Of a stretch of 27,145 bases of DNA, positions 15,347-23,738 are shown piece after piece (positions within the stretch are counted from its first letter, which is position 1; each line of letters begins with the position of its first letter). The translations under genes and the position numbers were made by a program. The notes beneath the pieces are model-generated. The model was not told the DNA's origin. It made no database searches and saw nothing but the letters and a program-made list of their open reading frames with translations. Origin of the DNA: CAZRAL01 sp964598005 (GTDB taxonomy: Bacteria; Pseudomonadota; Gammaproteobacteria; Burkholderiales; Usitatibacteraceae); NCBI GenBank assembly GCA_964598005.1, contig CAZRAL010000036.1, positions 1-27,145 on the forward strand, written 5' to 3'.

Positions 15347-15961
15347 ATGAAATTCACTCATGAAACTCTGGAAAAAAATATCGGTTGGATGGTGCTGCTG
15401 GTGATCCTCACTGTCAGTATCGGTGGGTTGGTCGAAATTGTTCCTTTGTTCTACCAAAAATCAACCACCGAGCCGGTTGCGGGACTGAAACCCTATACGC
15501 CACTACAATTGGCCGGACGCGATATTTATATCCGTGAGGGTTGCTACAACTGCCACTCGCAAATGATCCGGCCGTTCCGCGCCGAAACCGAGCGCTATGG
15601 TCACTACTCGGTTGCCGGCGAATTTGTCTATGACCATCCCTTTCAGTGGGGCAGCAAGCGCACTGGGCCCGATTTGCACCGCGTCGGTGGCCGCTACAAC
15701 GACGACTGGCATCGCCTGCATCTACGCCAGCCGCGCGATCTGGTGCCGGAATCGAACATGCCAGCCTATCCATGGCTGGAAAAAACGCCTCTCAACGCTG
15801 CGCAAATCGCACCGCGCATGAAAGCTCTGAGCCATGTTGGCGTTCCCTATACCCAGGAACAAATCGAAAAGGCGGCGCAAGAGGTGGCCGGAAAAACCGA
15901 AGAAGATGCCCTTATCGCCTATTTGCAGGGGCTGGGGACGTCGCTCAAGAACATTCGTTAG
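15347..15961 (+). CDS. ccoO: cbb3-type cytochrome c oxidase subunit II (monoheme c)
   Basis: The 204-residue protein has an N-terminal membrane anchor (about 14-35) and a periplasmic c-type heme domain with C66-x2-C69-H70 (EGCYNCHSQM). The likely axial ligand is M138 in ESNMPAYPW. It passes electrons from CcoP toward CcoN. GGGAGG at 15333-15338 precedes ATG 15347; an upstream in-frame start at 15275 would lie inside ccoN and is rejected. ccoQ follows after 8 bases. Confidence 0.97.
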   Translation: MKFTHETLEKNIGWMVLLVILTVSIGGLVEIVPLFYQKSTTEPVAGLKPYTPLQLAGRDIYIREGCYNCHSQMIRPFRAETERYGHYSVAGEFVYDHPFQWGSKRTGPDLHRVGGRYNDDWHRLHLRQPRDLVPESNMPAYPWLEKTPLNAAQIAPRMKALSHVGVPYTQEQIEKAAQEVAGKTEEDALIAYLQGLGTSLKNIR

Positions 15962-15969
15962 GAGTCAGC

Positions 15970-16176
15970 GTGGATATTAATGACATTCGCATCATTATTA
16001 CTGTAGTTTCTTTTTTAATATTTATCGCTATCCTTGCCTGGGCTTGGAGCAATCGCCAACGTGAACGTTTTAGAGAAGCCGCCAATCTGCCCTTTGCCGA
16101 TAGTGATACCCCCCAACAAGCCGCTAATACCGGCGAATGCTATCAGACCACAGCCCAACAGAGGGTCCATTCATGA
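15970..16176 (+). CDS. ccoQ: cbb3 oxidase small subunit CcoQ
   Basis: The 68-residue protein starts at GTG 15970, preceded by TAGGAG (the ccoO stop codon region acts as ribosome-binding site). It has one membrane helix (about 8-26, IIITVVSFLIFIAILAWAW) followed by the CcoQ-type NRQRERFREAANLPFAD, then a polar tail. CcoQ stabilises the CcoNO-CcoP complex. Its stop overlaps the ccoP start (ATGA). The ATG-initiated reading of this frame starts far upstream inside ccoO and is not the gene. Confidence 0.9.
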   Translation: MDINDIRIIITVVSFLIFIAILAWAWSNRQRERFREAANLPFADSDTPQQAANTGECYQTTAQQRVHS

Positions 16177-17132
16177 GCGATTTCATTTCAGATTTTTGGC
16201 CTTGGTACATCGCTGCTATCACGTTGATTGGTATACTGGCCTGTGCGATCCTGCTCAAGCTGCAAAGCAGCGCCCCATTGCCCAAAGGACAAAAAGCAGA
16301 ACTGCACGGCCATGTTTGGGACGATGACCTCACTGAATACAACAACCCGCTGCCACGCTGGTGGATGTGGTTGTTCTATATCACCATTGTATTTGCGCTG
16401 GTTTATCTTGCGTTTTATCCGGGGCTGGGTAATTTTGCCGGCCGGTTCGGCTGGACGGCAACAGGCCAATACGAAGCCGAAGTGAAACAGGCCGCGATTG
16501 AATATGGTCCCCTGTTCGCCCAATACCAAAAGGTCGATCTGCCCACGCTGGCCAAGGATCCGCAAGCCAATGCGATGGGGCAACGCCTGTTCCTGAATTA
16601 CTGTGCACAGTGTCATGGCTCCGACGCTGGCGGGGCAAAGGGATTCCCCAATCTGCGCGACAAGGACTGGTTATACGGCGGGGACCCGGCCGCCATCGAA
16701 ACCAGCATCCTACAAGGTCGCAACGGCGTGATGCCGCCACAAGGCGCGTTGATCGGCGAAGAAAATATCGTACCGATGGTTCACTATGTGCGCTCGCTTT
16801 CCAGTTTGAAACACGACGCCAGGTTGGCTGCTGCCGGACAAAGCAAGTTTGCCGTCTGCACGGCCTGCCATGGCGCTGACGGCAAGGGTAACCACATGAT
16901 TGGCGCCCCTAACCTGACCGATACGATCTGGCTTTATGGCAGCGCGGAGGAAACCATTGCAGAAACATTGCGCCGCGGTCGCAACAACCAAATGCCCGCA
17001 CAAGCCGAATGGCTGGGTGAAGCCAAGGTGCATCTCCTGGCGGCCTATGTTTACAGTTTGGGTGGAGGCATGCTTGCGGTTAATCCTGCCAGTAGCGTGC
17101 CCCCTGTGACAGCCGAAGCCGGGAAAAAATAA
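16173..17132 (+). CDS. ccoP: cbb3-type cytochrome c oxidase subunit III (diheme c)
   Basis: The 319-residue protein has two N-terminal membrane helices (about 9-29 and 63-82) and two c-type heme domains: C144-x2-C147-H148 (CAQCHG) and C229-x2-C232-H233 (CTACHG). Methionines in NGVMPPQ and NNQMPAQ are the likely axial ligands. It receives electrons from soluble cytochrome c or the bc1 complex. ATG 16173 is preceded by GAGGG and overlaps the ccoQ stop by 4 bases. The segment between the helices (GHVWDDDLTEYNNPLPRWW) is the family hallmark. Confidence 0.97.
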   Translation: MSDFISDFWPWYIAAITLIGILACAILLKLQSSAPLPKGQKAELHGHVWDDDLTEYNNPLPRWWMWLFYITIVFALVYLAFYPGLGNFAGRFGWTATGQYEAEVKQAAIEYGPLFAQYQKVDLPTLAKDPQANAMGQRLFLNYCAQCHGSDAGGAKGFPNLRDKDWLYGGDPAAIETSILQGRNGVMPPQGALIGEENIVPMVHYVRSLSSLKHDARLAAAGQSKFAVCTACHGADGKGNHMIGAPNLTDTIWLYGSAEETIAETLRRGRNNQMPAQAEWLGEAKVHLLAAYVYSLGGGMLAVNPASSVPPVTAEAGKK

Positions 17133-17149
17133 TAAAGTCTCCACTTGCC

Positions 17150-18583
17150 GTGAAAACCATCCCCATCGTTCCTGCTCCACCCGTCGATGGTGAAGCAGAG
17201 CAGACGCTTTACGAAATACGTAAAAAAATTTATCCGCGTGCGGTCAGCGGGGGCTTTGCACGCGCGCGCTGGGCACTCGTTTTCGCCACCCAACTGGTGT
17301 TTTATGGCATTCCCTGGCTGAGCTGGAATGGCCGCCAGGCGGTGTTGTTCGATCTGGGCGCGCGAAAATTTTATATTTTCGGTATCGTATTTTGGCCACA
17401 GGACTTCATCTATCTCACAGTGCTGCTGCTAATCGCAGCTTATTCGCTGTTCCTGTTTACCACTGTAGCAGGCCGATTATGGTGCGGCTATGCGTGTCCG
17501 CAAACGGTCTATACGGAAATATTCCTCTGGATCGAACGCAAGATCGAGGGTAACCACCTGGCCCGCGCCCGGCTGGATCGGGACCACTGGTCTCTACGCA
17601 AAGTTTGGTTAAAAACGGCCAAGCACAGCGCCTGGATCGTACTGGCGCTGTGGACCGGCTTCACCTTCGTGGGTTACTTCACTCCAATCAAAGTGCTGGC
17701 CGAAGAAACCCTGCGATTTGCGCTCGGCCCCTGGGAAACTTTCTGGCTGTTGTTCTATGGCTTTGCCACTTACGGCAATGCCGGCTGGATGCGTGAACAA
17801 GTTTGCAAATACATGTGTCCATATGCGCGTTTCCAGGGCGTGATGTTTGATCGCGATACGCTGGTCATTACCTACGATGAGGCGCGTGGCGAACCACGTG
17901 GCGCGCGGGCGAAAAAAGCCGATCCCCTTGCGCTGGGATTGGGCGCTTGTGTCGATTGCCATATTTGCGTGCAGGTCTGTCCGACCGGCATCGATATTCG
18001 TAATGGCCAGCAGTACGAGTGCATCGGCTGCGCGGCGTGCATCGACGGTTGCGATCAGGTCATGGACAAGATGGGCTATCCACGCGGACTGATCCGCTAT
18101 GCCTCGCTCAACTCCGTGCAGCAGCATCTTGGCTGGAAAGAGATGTGGCGGCGGATCTTCCGCCCCCGCGTACTGATTTACACGGCCATTTTGTGGAGCA
18201 TCATTGGCGCGGCTGCGCTGGCGTTATATAACCGCACACCGGTCAAGGTCGATGTCATCCGTGACCGCACCGCGCTGGCGCGCGAAATCGCGGACGGACA
18301 AATTGAGAACGTTTACCGCCTGCAAATCATGAATACGCAGGAAACGCCGCAAAAACTCACGATCGCCGTCAGCGGGATCGAGGGCATTACCCTGAACGGC
18401 GTTACGCTGCCCATCGAAATAGAGGCGGCTGAAACGCGCATGGTCACGGTGAGCTTGCGTGCCTCTTCCGCTGGCCTGACACGAGGTGCCCACAAAATTC
18501 TGTTTCACATCACCCCTGCCAGTAATGGTAATGGCGACAGCGATTTTTCCCTGCATGAAAAATCGGTTTTTTATAACCCCTAA
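17150..18583 (+). CDS. ccoG: cbb3 oxidase accessory protein CcoG (FixG/RdxA), ferredoxin-like membrane protein
   Basis: The 477-residue protein has several membrane helices (about 42-58, 77-104, 158-180, 192-208, 338-356) and two cytoplasmic [4Fe-4S] motifs: C267-x2-C270-x2-C273-x3-C277 and C291-x2-C294-x2-C297-x3-C301. Membrane-proximal pairs C112/C116 (WCGYACPQT) and C219/C223 (CKYMCPYARFQG) are also present. CcoG homologues have been described as copper(II) reductases in oxidase assembly. A C-terminal immunoglobulin-like periplasmic domain (about 365-475) completes the usual FixG layout. The start is GTG 17150; no strong ribosome-binding site is visible. ccoH follows after 15 bases. Confidence 0.96.
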   Translation: MKTIPIVPAPPVDGEAEQTLYEIRKKIYPRAVSGGFARARWALVFATQLVFYGIPWLSWNGRQAVLFDLGARKFYIFGIVFWPQDFIYLTVLLLIAAYSLFLFTTVAGRLWCGYACPQTVYTEIFLWIERKIEGNHLARARLDRDHWSLRKVWLKTAKHSAWIVLALWTGFTFVGYFTPIKVLAEETLRFALGPWETFWLLFYGFATYGNAGWMREQVCKYMCPYARFQGVMFDRDTLVITYDEARGEPRGARAKKADPLALGLGACVDCHICVQVCPTGIDIRNGQQYECIGCAACIDGCDQVMDKMGYPRGLIRYASLNSVQQHLGWKEMWRRIFRPRVLIYTAILWSIIGAAALALYNRTPVKVDVIRDRTALAREIADGQIENVYRLQIMNTQETPQKLTIAVSGIEGITLNGVTLPIEIEAAETRMVTVSLRASSAGLTRGAHKILFHITPASNGNGDSDFSLHEKSVFYNP

Positions 18584-18598
18584 AATAAGGACGGGTCC

Positions 18599-19102
18599 TT
18601 GAATACCTTTTCTGAATTGCCCTCGCCTTGGTATCGGCAACTTTGGCCATGGCTGCTTATGGCAGGACCTGCAATCGTTATTGTGGCAGGACTGGTTACA
18701 GCGGCGATGGCCATCGAATCGTTCGATGGACTGGTAGCTGACGATTACTACCGCCAGGGCAAGGCCATCAATATGACTTTGCATCGCCGCGAAGTGGCGC
18801 GCAAACTAGGTTATGTGGCAGATTTATCGATAGCTGCAGAAGGCAATAGTATTCGACTGGCTTTTTCCGGCACATCACCCGCAGCACCAATACTGACGCT
18901 CACCTTCGCCCATCCCACCCGCAGCGGGCAGGATCGTGTTGTGATATTGACCCGTCTTGCCGATGGCCAATACGCTGCAACGCTACCGCCGCTTGCACCG
19001 GCACATTGGCAGCTCACGCTGGATGATGCGTCACATGCGTGGCGCTTGACCGGAATGTGGCAAACCGGCACGGCTCACGCGTTATTGAAAGCGGCACCCT
19101 AA
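18599..19102 (+). CDS. ccoH: FixH/CcoH family cbb3 assembly protein
   Basis: The 167-residue product starts at TTG 18599, 7 bases after AAGGA (18587-18591). It has one N-terminal membrane helix (about 15-37) and the FixH signature SFDGLVADDYYRQGKAIN, followed by a beta-rich periplasmic domain. CcoH stays bound to the oxidase during assembly. No ATG fits the helix position; the first internal ATG would delete part of the membrane segment. Confidence 0.9.
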   Translation: MNTFSELPSPWYRQLWPWLLMAGPAIVIVAGLVTAAMAIESFDGLVADDYYRQGKAINMTLHRREVARKLGYVADLSIAAEGNSIRLAFSGTSPAAPILTLTFAHPTRSGQDRVVILTRLADGQYAATLPPLAPAHWQLTLDDASHAWRLTGMWQTGTAHALLKAAP

Positions 19103-19136
19103 AAAAGCATTTACAAGGCGTCGGGGAGGACATTTT

Positions 19137-19364
19137 ATGGGGAAGTATTTAATGTGGGTGCTATGGCCCTCGTTTATTGTCGCCGGTCTCGGTATAGGCA
19201 TTATTTTTACACTGGTGGATCCGTCCGAATTAGTCATATTGGATCACCCCTTACACCTCAGCCGCACAGCTGTTTACACTCTTGGATTCTTCATTCTTTG
19301 GGCAATCTGTGCAGCTTCGAGTGCGCTCAGTTGCATGCTTCAAGCCACGTCGCGCACCAATTAG
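19137..19364 (+). CDS. Small two-helix membrane protein at the end of the cco cluster
   Basis: The 75-residue protein follows a very strong ribosome-binding site (GGGGAGGA, 19122-19129) and has two hydrophobic segments, about 5-27 and 45-66, joined by a loop with VDPSELVILDHPL. I recognise similar small proteins at the end of cco operons in Betaproteobacteria but know no established function. The position 34 bases after ccoH suggests co-transcription and a role connected with the oxidase. A frame at 19282-19470 overlapping its end is not supported. Confidence 0.75.
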   Translation: MGKYLMWVLWPSFIVAGLGIGIIFTLVDPSELVILDHPLHLSRTAVYTLGFFILWAICAASSALSCMLQATSRTN

Positions 19365-19450
19365 CCGTACACTGAAACTTCACTGCATGGGCAATCCAGT
19401 GTCGTCACTAGAAGAGAACGGTATAGCCACAATTTTCCCCGAGAAACATA

Positions 19451-22165
19451 TTGAATTCACCACCAAATGAAGCACTGAGCACACACTATTTACAACCGCT
19501 GTTAGCACCGCTGCGCGTAGCGCTGGTAGGGGCAACCGCCCGCAAAGGCGCATTGGGGTGCATGGTGTTCGAAAATCTTGCCGAAGCCGGCTTCGCAGGC
19601 GATCTATACCTGGTCAACCCGCGGCACAGCCGGCTTTTTGGCAAGCCATGTTTCGCTTCGCTCGAAGACATTGGCCAGCCAGTCGATCTGGCAGTCATCG
19701 CCACTCCCGCACCTACCATCCCTGGCATACTCGAACAAGGCGCCAGAAGCGGGTTGAAAAGCGCAGTGATTCTTAGCGCGGGATTCGCCGAAACCGGCGA
19801 GTCAGGCCGCTGCCAGCTCGAAGCGATTCTTGCCGTCTCGCGCCGGCACGGCATCCGCCTGCTCGGGCCAAACTGCCTGGGATTGCTCCGCCCCTCTATC
19901 GGGCTTAACGCCACCTTCGCCAGCGGACCAGTACGCGCTGGTAACATCGCGCTGATCTCCCAATCGGGTGCCGTTTGCACGGCCCTGCTCGACTGGGCTT
20001 ACCCGGCAGGCATTGGCTTTTCCAGCGTGATTTCCCTGGGCGGCTCGGCAGATATTGACTTCGGCGAAATCCTCGATTTTCTGATTCACGACGAAAAGAC
20101 CGCCACCATCCTCCTTTACGTAGAAGGGATCCGCGAGGCGCGTGGCTTCATGTCGGCATTGCGTGCAGCAGCACGCACCAAGCCGGTCATCGTTCTCAAG
20201 GTCGGCCGCTACGACACTGGCGCGCGGGCCGCATCCAGCCATACCGGGGCGCTGACGGGAAGCGATGCCGTATTCGCCGCCGCCCTGCGGCGGGCTGGCA
20301 CGGTGCGCGTCAAAACCTCGATGCAGTTGTTCGCGGCAGCGCGTATTTTTGCCTTCGGCAAACCCGCGCTAGGCAATCGCCTGGCGATCATCACCAATGG
20401 CGGTGGGCCTGGCGTGATGGCCGCCGACCACGCCAGCGAAAACAACATTGCCTTGGCGACATTGTCTGCTACGACGCAAGCACGCCTGAACGCCGTACTG
20501 CCGACCCATTGGTCGCATGCCAACCCTATCGACCTCATCGGTGACGCCACGACCGAACGATTCGTAGCTGCCCTCAACGCCGTGATCGAGGACCCGAACG
20601 TTGACGCCACCCTTACCCTGTTCTGTCCGCAACGCGTCACCCATGCCACCGCTGCGGCGCAAGCCCTCATTCCAATTGGGCAGCAAAGCCGCAAACCCTT
20701 TCTCACAGCGTGGTTAGGCGGGGCCGAAGTCGCCTCCTCCCACAATCTGTTTGAACGCGCGGGCCTGCCCAATTTCGATACCCCTGAGAATGCGGTGGAG
20801 GCGTTTTCCTTCCTGGCCGCCTTTCAGCGCAATCAGGCGCATTTGCTAGAGGCGGCGCCACCCGTTTCGCCGTTGCCGGCGCCAGACTTAGCTTTCGCGC
20901 AGGCATTGCGCGACCATGCACTGGCCGAGGGCCGCACGATGCTCAGCGAATTCGAGGCCAAGCAGTTGCTCGCGGCTTTTCACATCCCGGTGCCGCAGCA
21001 AATCATCGCCATCAATGAAAATGAAGCATTGGAAGCGGCGGCGAAAATCGGCTACCCGGTTGTCCTCAAAATCCACTCCCCCGATATCACGCACAAAAGC
21101 GATGTCGGCGGCGTACGGCTCAATCTGCACAATACACGCATGGTGGCAGCCGCTTATAACGATATGCTCACGCATGTACGCGACCTGCAACCGGCGGCGC
21201 GTATCGAAGGGGTCGCCGTGCAACCCATGCTGCGCTACGCCGACGCGCGCGAATTATTGGCGGGAATCGCGACCGATCCGGTGTTCGGCCCCGTCATCGT
21301 GTTCGGCGCCGGTGGCATCGCGGTCGAAGCGCTTCGCGACACCGCTATCGCCCTGCCGCCGCTCAATACACGCCTGGCCGACGACTTGATTGCGGAAACC
21401 CGTGTGGCCCGATTACTGGGCGCTTACCGCAATTCGCCGTCAGTCGATAAAGATGCCTTGAACCGATTGTTGCTGCAAGTTTCGTCGATCGCCTGCCTGC
21501 TGCCTTGGGTGCGCGAAATGGATTTGAATCCGCTGCTGGCACACCCGCAAGGCGTGATGGTGGCTGACGCCCGTATCGTCATCGATCCGGCCGCAGACCG
21601 CGCCCCGCGGCGCTACCGGCACATGGCGATCCACCCTTATCCAATCGAACTGGAATCGACGATCGCCCTGGTGGACGGCACATCGTTGCTGGTGCGGCCG
21701 ATCAAACCCGAGGATGCCGCGCTCGAGCAGGCCTTTGTCGCGTCGCTCTCGACCGACTCCCGCTACATGCGTTTTCTGCACCATTTGAGCACCTTCAGCG
21801 CGGCCATGATAGCGCGGTTCACGCAAATCGATTACGACCGCGAAATGGCTTTAATTGCCCTGAGCGGAGAAGCGAACCAAGCCATCGTGGGAGTAGCCCG
21901 CTACTGCCCCAATCCAGACCGTTTCAGCGCGGAATTCGCCATCGCAGTCACCGACGCATGGCAAGGGCGCGGCATCGGCCATCAGTTGATGGTGAAGCTG
22001 ATCGAATGCGCGCGCGCGGCGGGTTATCGCGACCTGACGGGCACAGTTTTTTCAGCTAACGTCCCGATGTTGAAGATGGTTCGTAATCTTGGCTTTGAGA
22101 CTGCCCTGTCCACAGAAGGCGGAAGCATGATCCGCGCCGTAAAGGTGTTGAATAAATCAGCTTAA
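19451..22165 (+). CDS. ADP-forming acyl-CoA synthetase / GNAT acetyltransferase fusion (Pat-like)
   Basis: The 904-residue protein combines a CoA-binding domain (about 15-115), a succinyl-CoA ligase-like domain (about 130-290), an ATP-grasp domain (about 485-705) and a C-terminal GNAT domain (about 735-900) with acetyl-CoA loop Q838-G-R-G-I-G843. The synthetase part keeps H264 in ASSHTGALTGSD, the position of the phospho-histidine in active ADP-forming acetyl-CoA synthetases. Related Pat/PatZ proteins acetylate lysines, for example of acetyl-CoA synthetase. Whether this protein is a synthetase, an acetyltransferase or both cannot be told from sequence. Start is TTG 19451, with GAGAAA just upstream; no in-frame ATG lies nearby. 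It stands 86 bases after the cco block, possibly on its own promoter. Confidence 0.92.
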   Translation: MNSPPNEALSTHYLQPLLAPLRVALVGATARKGALGCMVFENLAEAGFAGDLYLVNPRHSRLFGKPCFASLEDIGQPVDLAVIATPAPTIPGILEQGARSGLKSAVILSAGFAETGESGRCQLEAILAVSRRHGIRLLGPNCLGLLRPSIGLNATFASGPVRAGNIALISQSGAVCTALLDWAYPAGIGFSSVISLGGSADIDFGEILDFLIHDEKTATILLYVEGIREARGFMSALRAAARTKPVIVLKVGRYDTGARAASSHTGALTGSDAVFAAALRRAGTVRVKTSMQLFAAARIFAFGKPALGNRLAIITNGGGPGVMAADHASENNIALATLSATTQARLNAVLPTHWSHANPIDLIGDATTERFVAALNAVIEDPNVDATLTLFCPQRVTHATAAAQALIPIGQQSRKPFLTAWLGGAEVASSHNLFERAGLPNFDTPENAVEAFSFLAAFQRNQAHLLEAAPPVSPLPAPDLAFAQALRDHALAEGRTMLSEFEAKQLLAAFHIPVPQQIIAINENEALEAAAKIGYPVVLKIHSPDITHKSDVGGVRLNLHNTRMVAAAYNDMLTHVRDLQPAARIEGVAVQPMLRYADARELLAGIATDPVFGPVIVFGAGGIAVEALRDTAIALPPLNTRLADDLIAETRVARLLGAYRNSPSVDKDALNRLLLQVSSIACLLPWVREMDLNPLLAHPQGVMVADARIVIDPAADRAPRRYRHMAIHPYPIELESTIALVDGTSLLVRPIKPEDAALEQAFVASLSTDSRYMRFLHHLSTFSAAMIARFTQIDYDREMALIALSGEANQAIVGVARYCPNPDRFSAEFAIAVTDAWQGRGIGHQLMVKLIECARAAGYRDLTGTVFSANVPMLKMVRNLGFETALSTEGGSMIRAVKVLNKSA

Positions 22166-22263
22166 GTACAGCGTAAAAATACCAGTGCGCGAACATTTAT
22201 CTATTAGATAAGAGTAAAATTAGCTTTCCTCGCCTTGCAGGTTTGTGGTTTTCCTCTATTCCC

Positions 22264-23448
22264 ATGAAACGTTTACGCAACAAGCCCGTTCCGCGCCTGT
22301 CCCGCGATGCAGAACGCCTGATAAACCTTGCCAACGCCCTGGCTGCCTCTGGTAGCACGCTGGAAGATCGTTATTGGCAAAATCGGCTTACCGCCCAGAT
22401 AACCCTCCTTCTCGATGCAAGTAATGATGTTGCGATTACCACTGCTCTGGACAGACTTTTTGAAACCAATCTAAACGCAAATGACACTCTGGTGAATCAG
22501 GTCGAAACCCTGGCGGAATCGCAAACCATACACTACGAAGACCGCGACTGGGATGTATTGCTGATCGCTATTCCCATACTGGCATGGTCACGCTACAACA
22601 TTCCATCCGGCCCGATCAATCGCGAAGCACAGGAAACCATTACTGCCCACTTGCAGGCGCATATCCTGGCGCACGATGCCCGCGCAGCCGTGGTACCCTT
22701 TTGCTACAGCATCGATCACATGCCGGAAGATTTTTCTGCCCTTCGCAAGCTGACGCGCCAACTCGGGCATATGGCAATCGGCCAGACCCGGGCAGAATTT
22801 AATATTGCCACGCCAATACAAACTGCCCAACTACTGGCCGATACGCGTTTTATTCTGGCAGGCGTTGCAGTGCTAAACGGACAAGCGCTGTTTCGCTGGC
22901 AAGAGGAACAAGCTGCCAGCACGCGCGCCTCCTGCTTGGAGCAGTGGCGTAAACAAGGCTACCCCAATCTGCTACGACTTTTGCCAGGCTGTACCGTGGA
23001 ATGCCTGTTGCCCGATGCCTATTTCGCAAGTTGCAGGGAATCAGATAAACGAATTCGCTCCTATACGATACAGGCTGCTGTCGCCTATCTTGAACAAGCC
23101 CTGAAAACCAGTGCTGGTGATTTATGCGCAGTAGTTGCCGGTATTGGCGATGAGCGCATCGACGAATACCGGATCGGTTTTTTGCGGCGGCACAATCCTC
23201 AGGTGGTGCATGGCGTGGTATGGCCCCTGTACGGAGCTGAAAACGACGATTTCTCACCCGCGGTACGCAAACAGGTTGAAAATGTATTGCACCAATGCAA
23301 AGTCGGGGAAATCATTGCGCTGGGAGGATTGTTTGTGCCCGAGTTTTGTGACGATTGCGGCGCGCCGCTATTCCCCGATACCAGCGGAGAAATGCTGCAC
23401 CCCGAACTACCGGAAAATACCCCACTCCACGCTGCGCCACTGCATTAA
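22264..23448 (+). CDS. DUF2863 family protein, function unknown
   Basis: The 394-residue protein begins with a basic segment and then RLSRDAERLINLANALAASG. It contains the segment YEDRDWDVLLIAIPILAWSRY that I associate with DUF2863, a family found mainly in Betaproteobacteria. Near the end is a C-x2-C pair (CDDCGAPLFPD) that could bind a metal, though only two cysteines are present. No signal peptide or membrane helix is apparent. I chose ATG 22264; an in-frame TTG lies at 22243, and neither has a good ribosome-binding site. A small palindrome TTATCT-ATT-AGATAA lies at 22197-22211 upstream. No function is known to me. Confidence 0.8.
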   Translation: MKRLRNKPVPRLSRDAERLINLANALAASGSTLEDRYWQNRLTAQITLLLDASNDVAITTALDRLFETNLNANDTLVNQVETLAESQTIHYEDRDWDVLLIAIPILAWSRYNIPSGPINREAQETITAHLQAHILAHDARAAVVPFCYSIDHMPEDFSALRKLTRQLGHMAIGQTRAEFNIATPIQTAQLLADTRFILAGVAVLNGQALFRWQEEQAASTRASCLEQWRKQGYPNLLRLLPGCTVECLLPDAYFASCRESDKRIRSYTIQAAVAYLEQALKTSAGDLCAVVAGIGDERIDEYRIGFLRRHNPQVVHGVVWPLYGAENDDFSPAVRKQVENVLHQCKVGEIIALGGLFVPEFCDDCGAPLFPDTSGEMLHPELPENTPLHAAPLH

Positions 23449-23516
23449 TTGGCATATAAACCTCTGATTAAGTCCCACACGGCCGTGCGGTAGTGCATCC
23501 GTTATTCCTTGTTGCA

Positions 23517-23690
23517 ATGGTTCCGGCACTGTTTATGGCACTGTAAAGCACCGGTTTTATCGGCATGCGTTTTGGCGCTCAGTATGGCGAACCCTTCACC
23601 TTTATATTCTATTTAGCGAACCGCTGCTGTTCGCAGCGCTGGGCGGATTTTTTGCTATCGGCTGCGGGGGTTGCATTGGTTATGCACAAG
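23517..23690 (+). pseudogene. Remnant of a DMT (EamA-type) drug/metabolite transporter
   Basis: From ATG 23517 the frame reads MVPALFMAL, then TAA at 23544-23546, then STGFIGMRFGAQYGEPFTFI. This is the typical start of EamA-type exporters (PALF..LWSTGFIG.K.GL.YAEPFTF), with the usual Trp codon turned into a stop. Just after, in another frame, 23610-23690 reads FSEPLLFAALGGFFAIGCGG, like the C-terminal end of such a transporter. The gene thus appears reduced to its two ends by an internal deletion of several hundred bases plus a nonsense change. The family call is by eye from short segments. Confidence 0.5.
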
Positions 23691-23738
23691 TAGCTGTTAG
23701 AATAGGCATTGCTTCCACTCCATTGACGAGGAACAGCG

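Noticed and set aside
15646..15969. A 176-codon open frame covering the end of ccoO and all of ccoQ
   Set aside because: Only its last 68 codons, from GTG 15970 behind TAGGAG, have CcoQ character; the rest is a shadow of ccoO.
19282..19470. A 62-codon frame between the small membrane protein and the acyl-CoA synthetase fusion
   Set aside because: It overlaps both neighbours, lacks a ribosome-binding site and has no motif.
23478..23487. Perfect palindrome CACGGCCGTG after the DUF2863 gene
   Set aside because: No T run, no second copy seen nearby, and short enough to arise by chance in GC-rich DNA.
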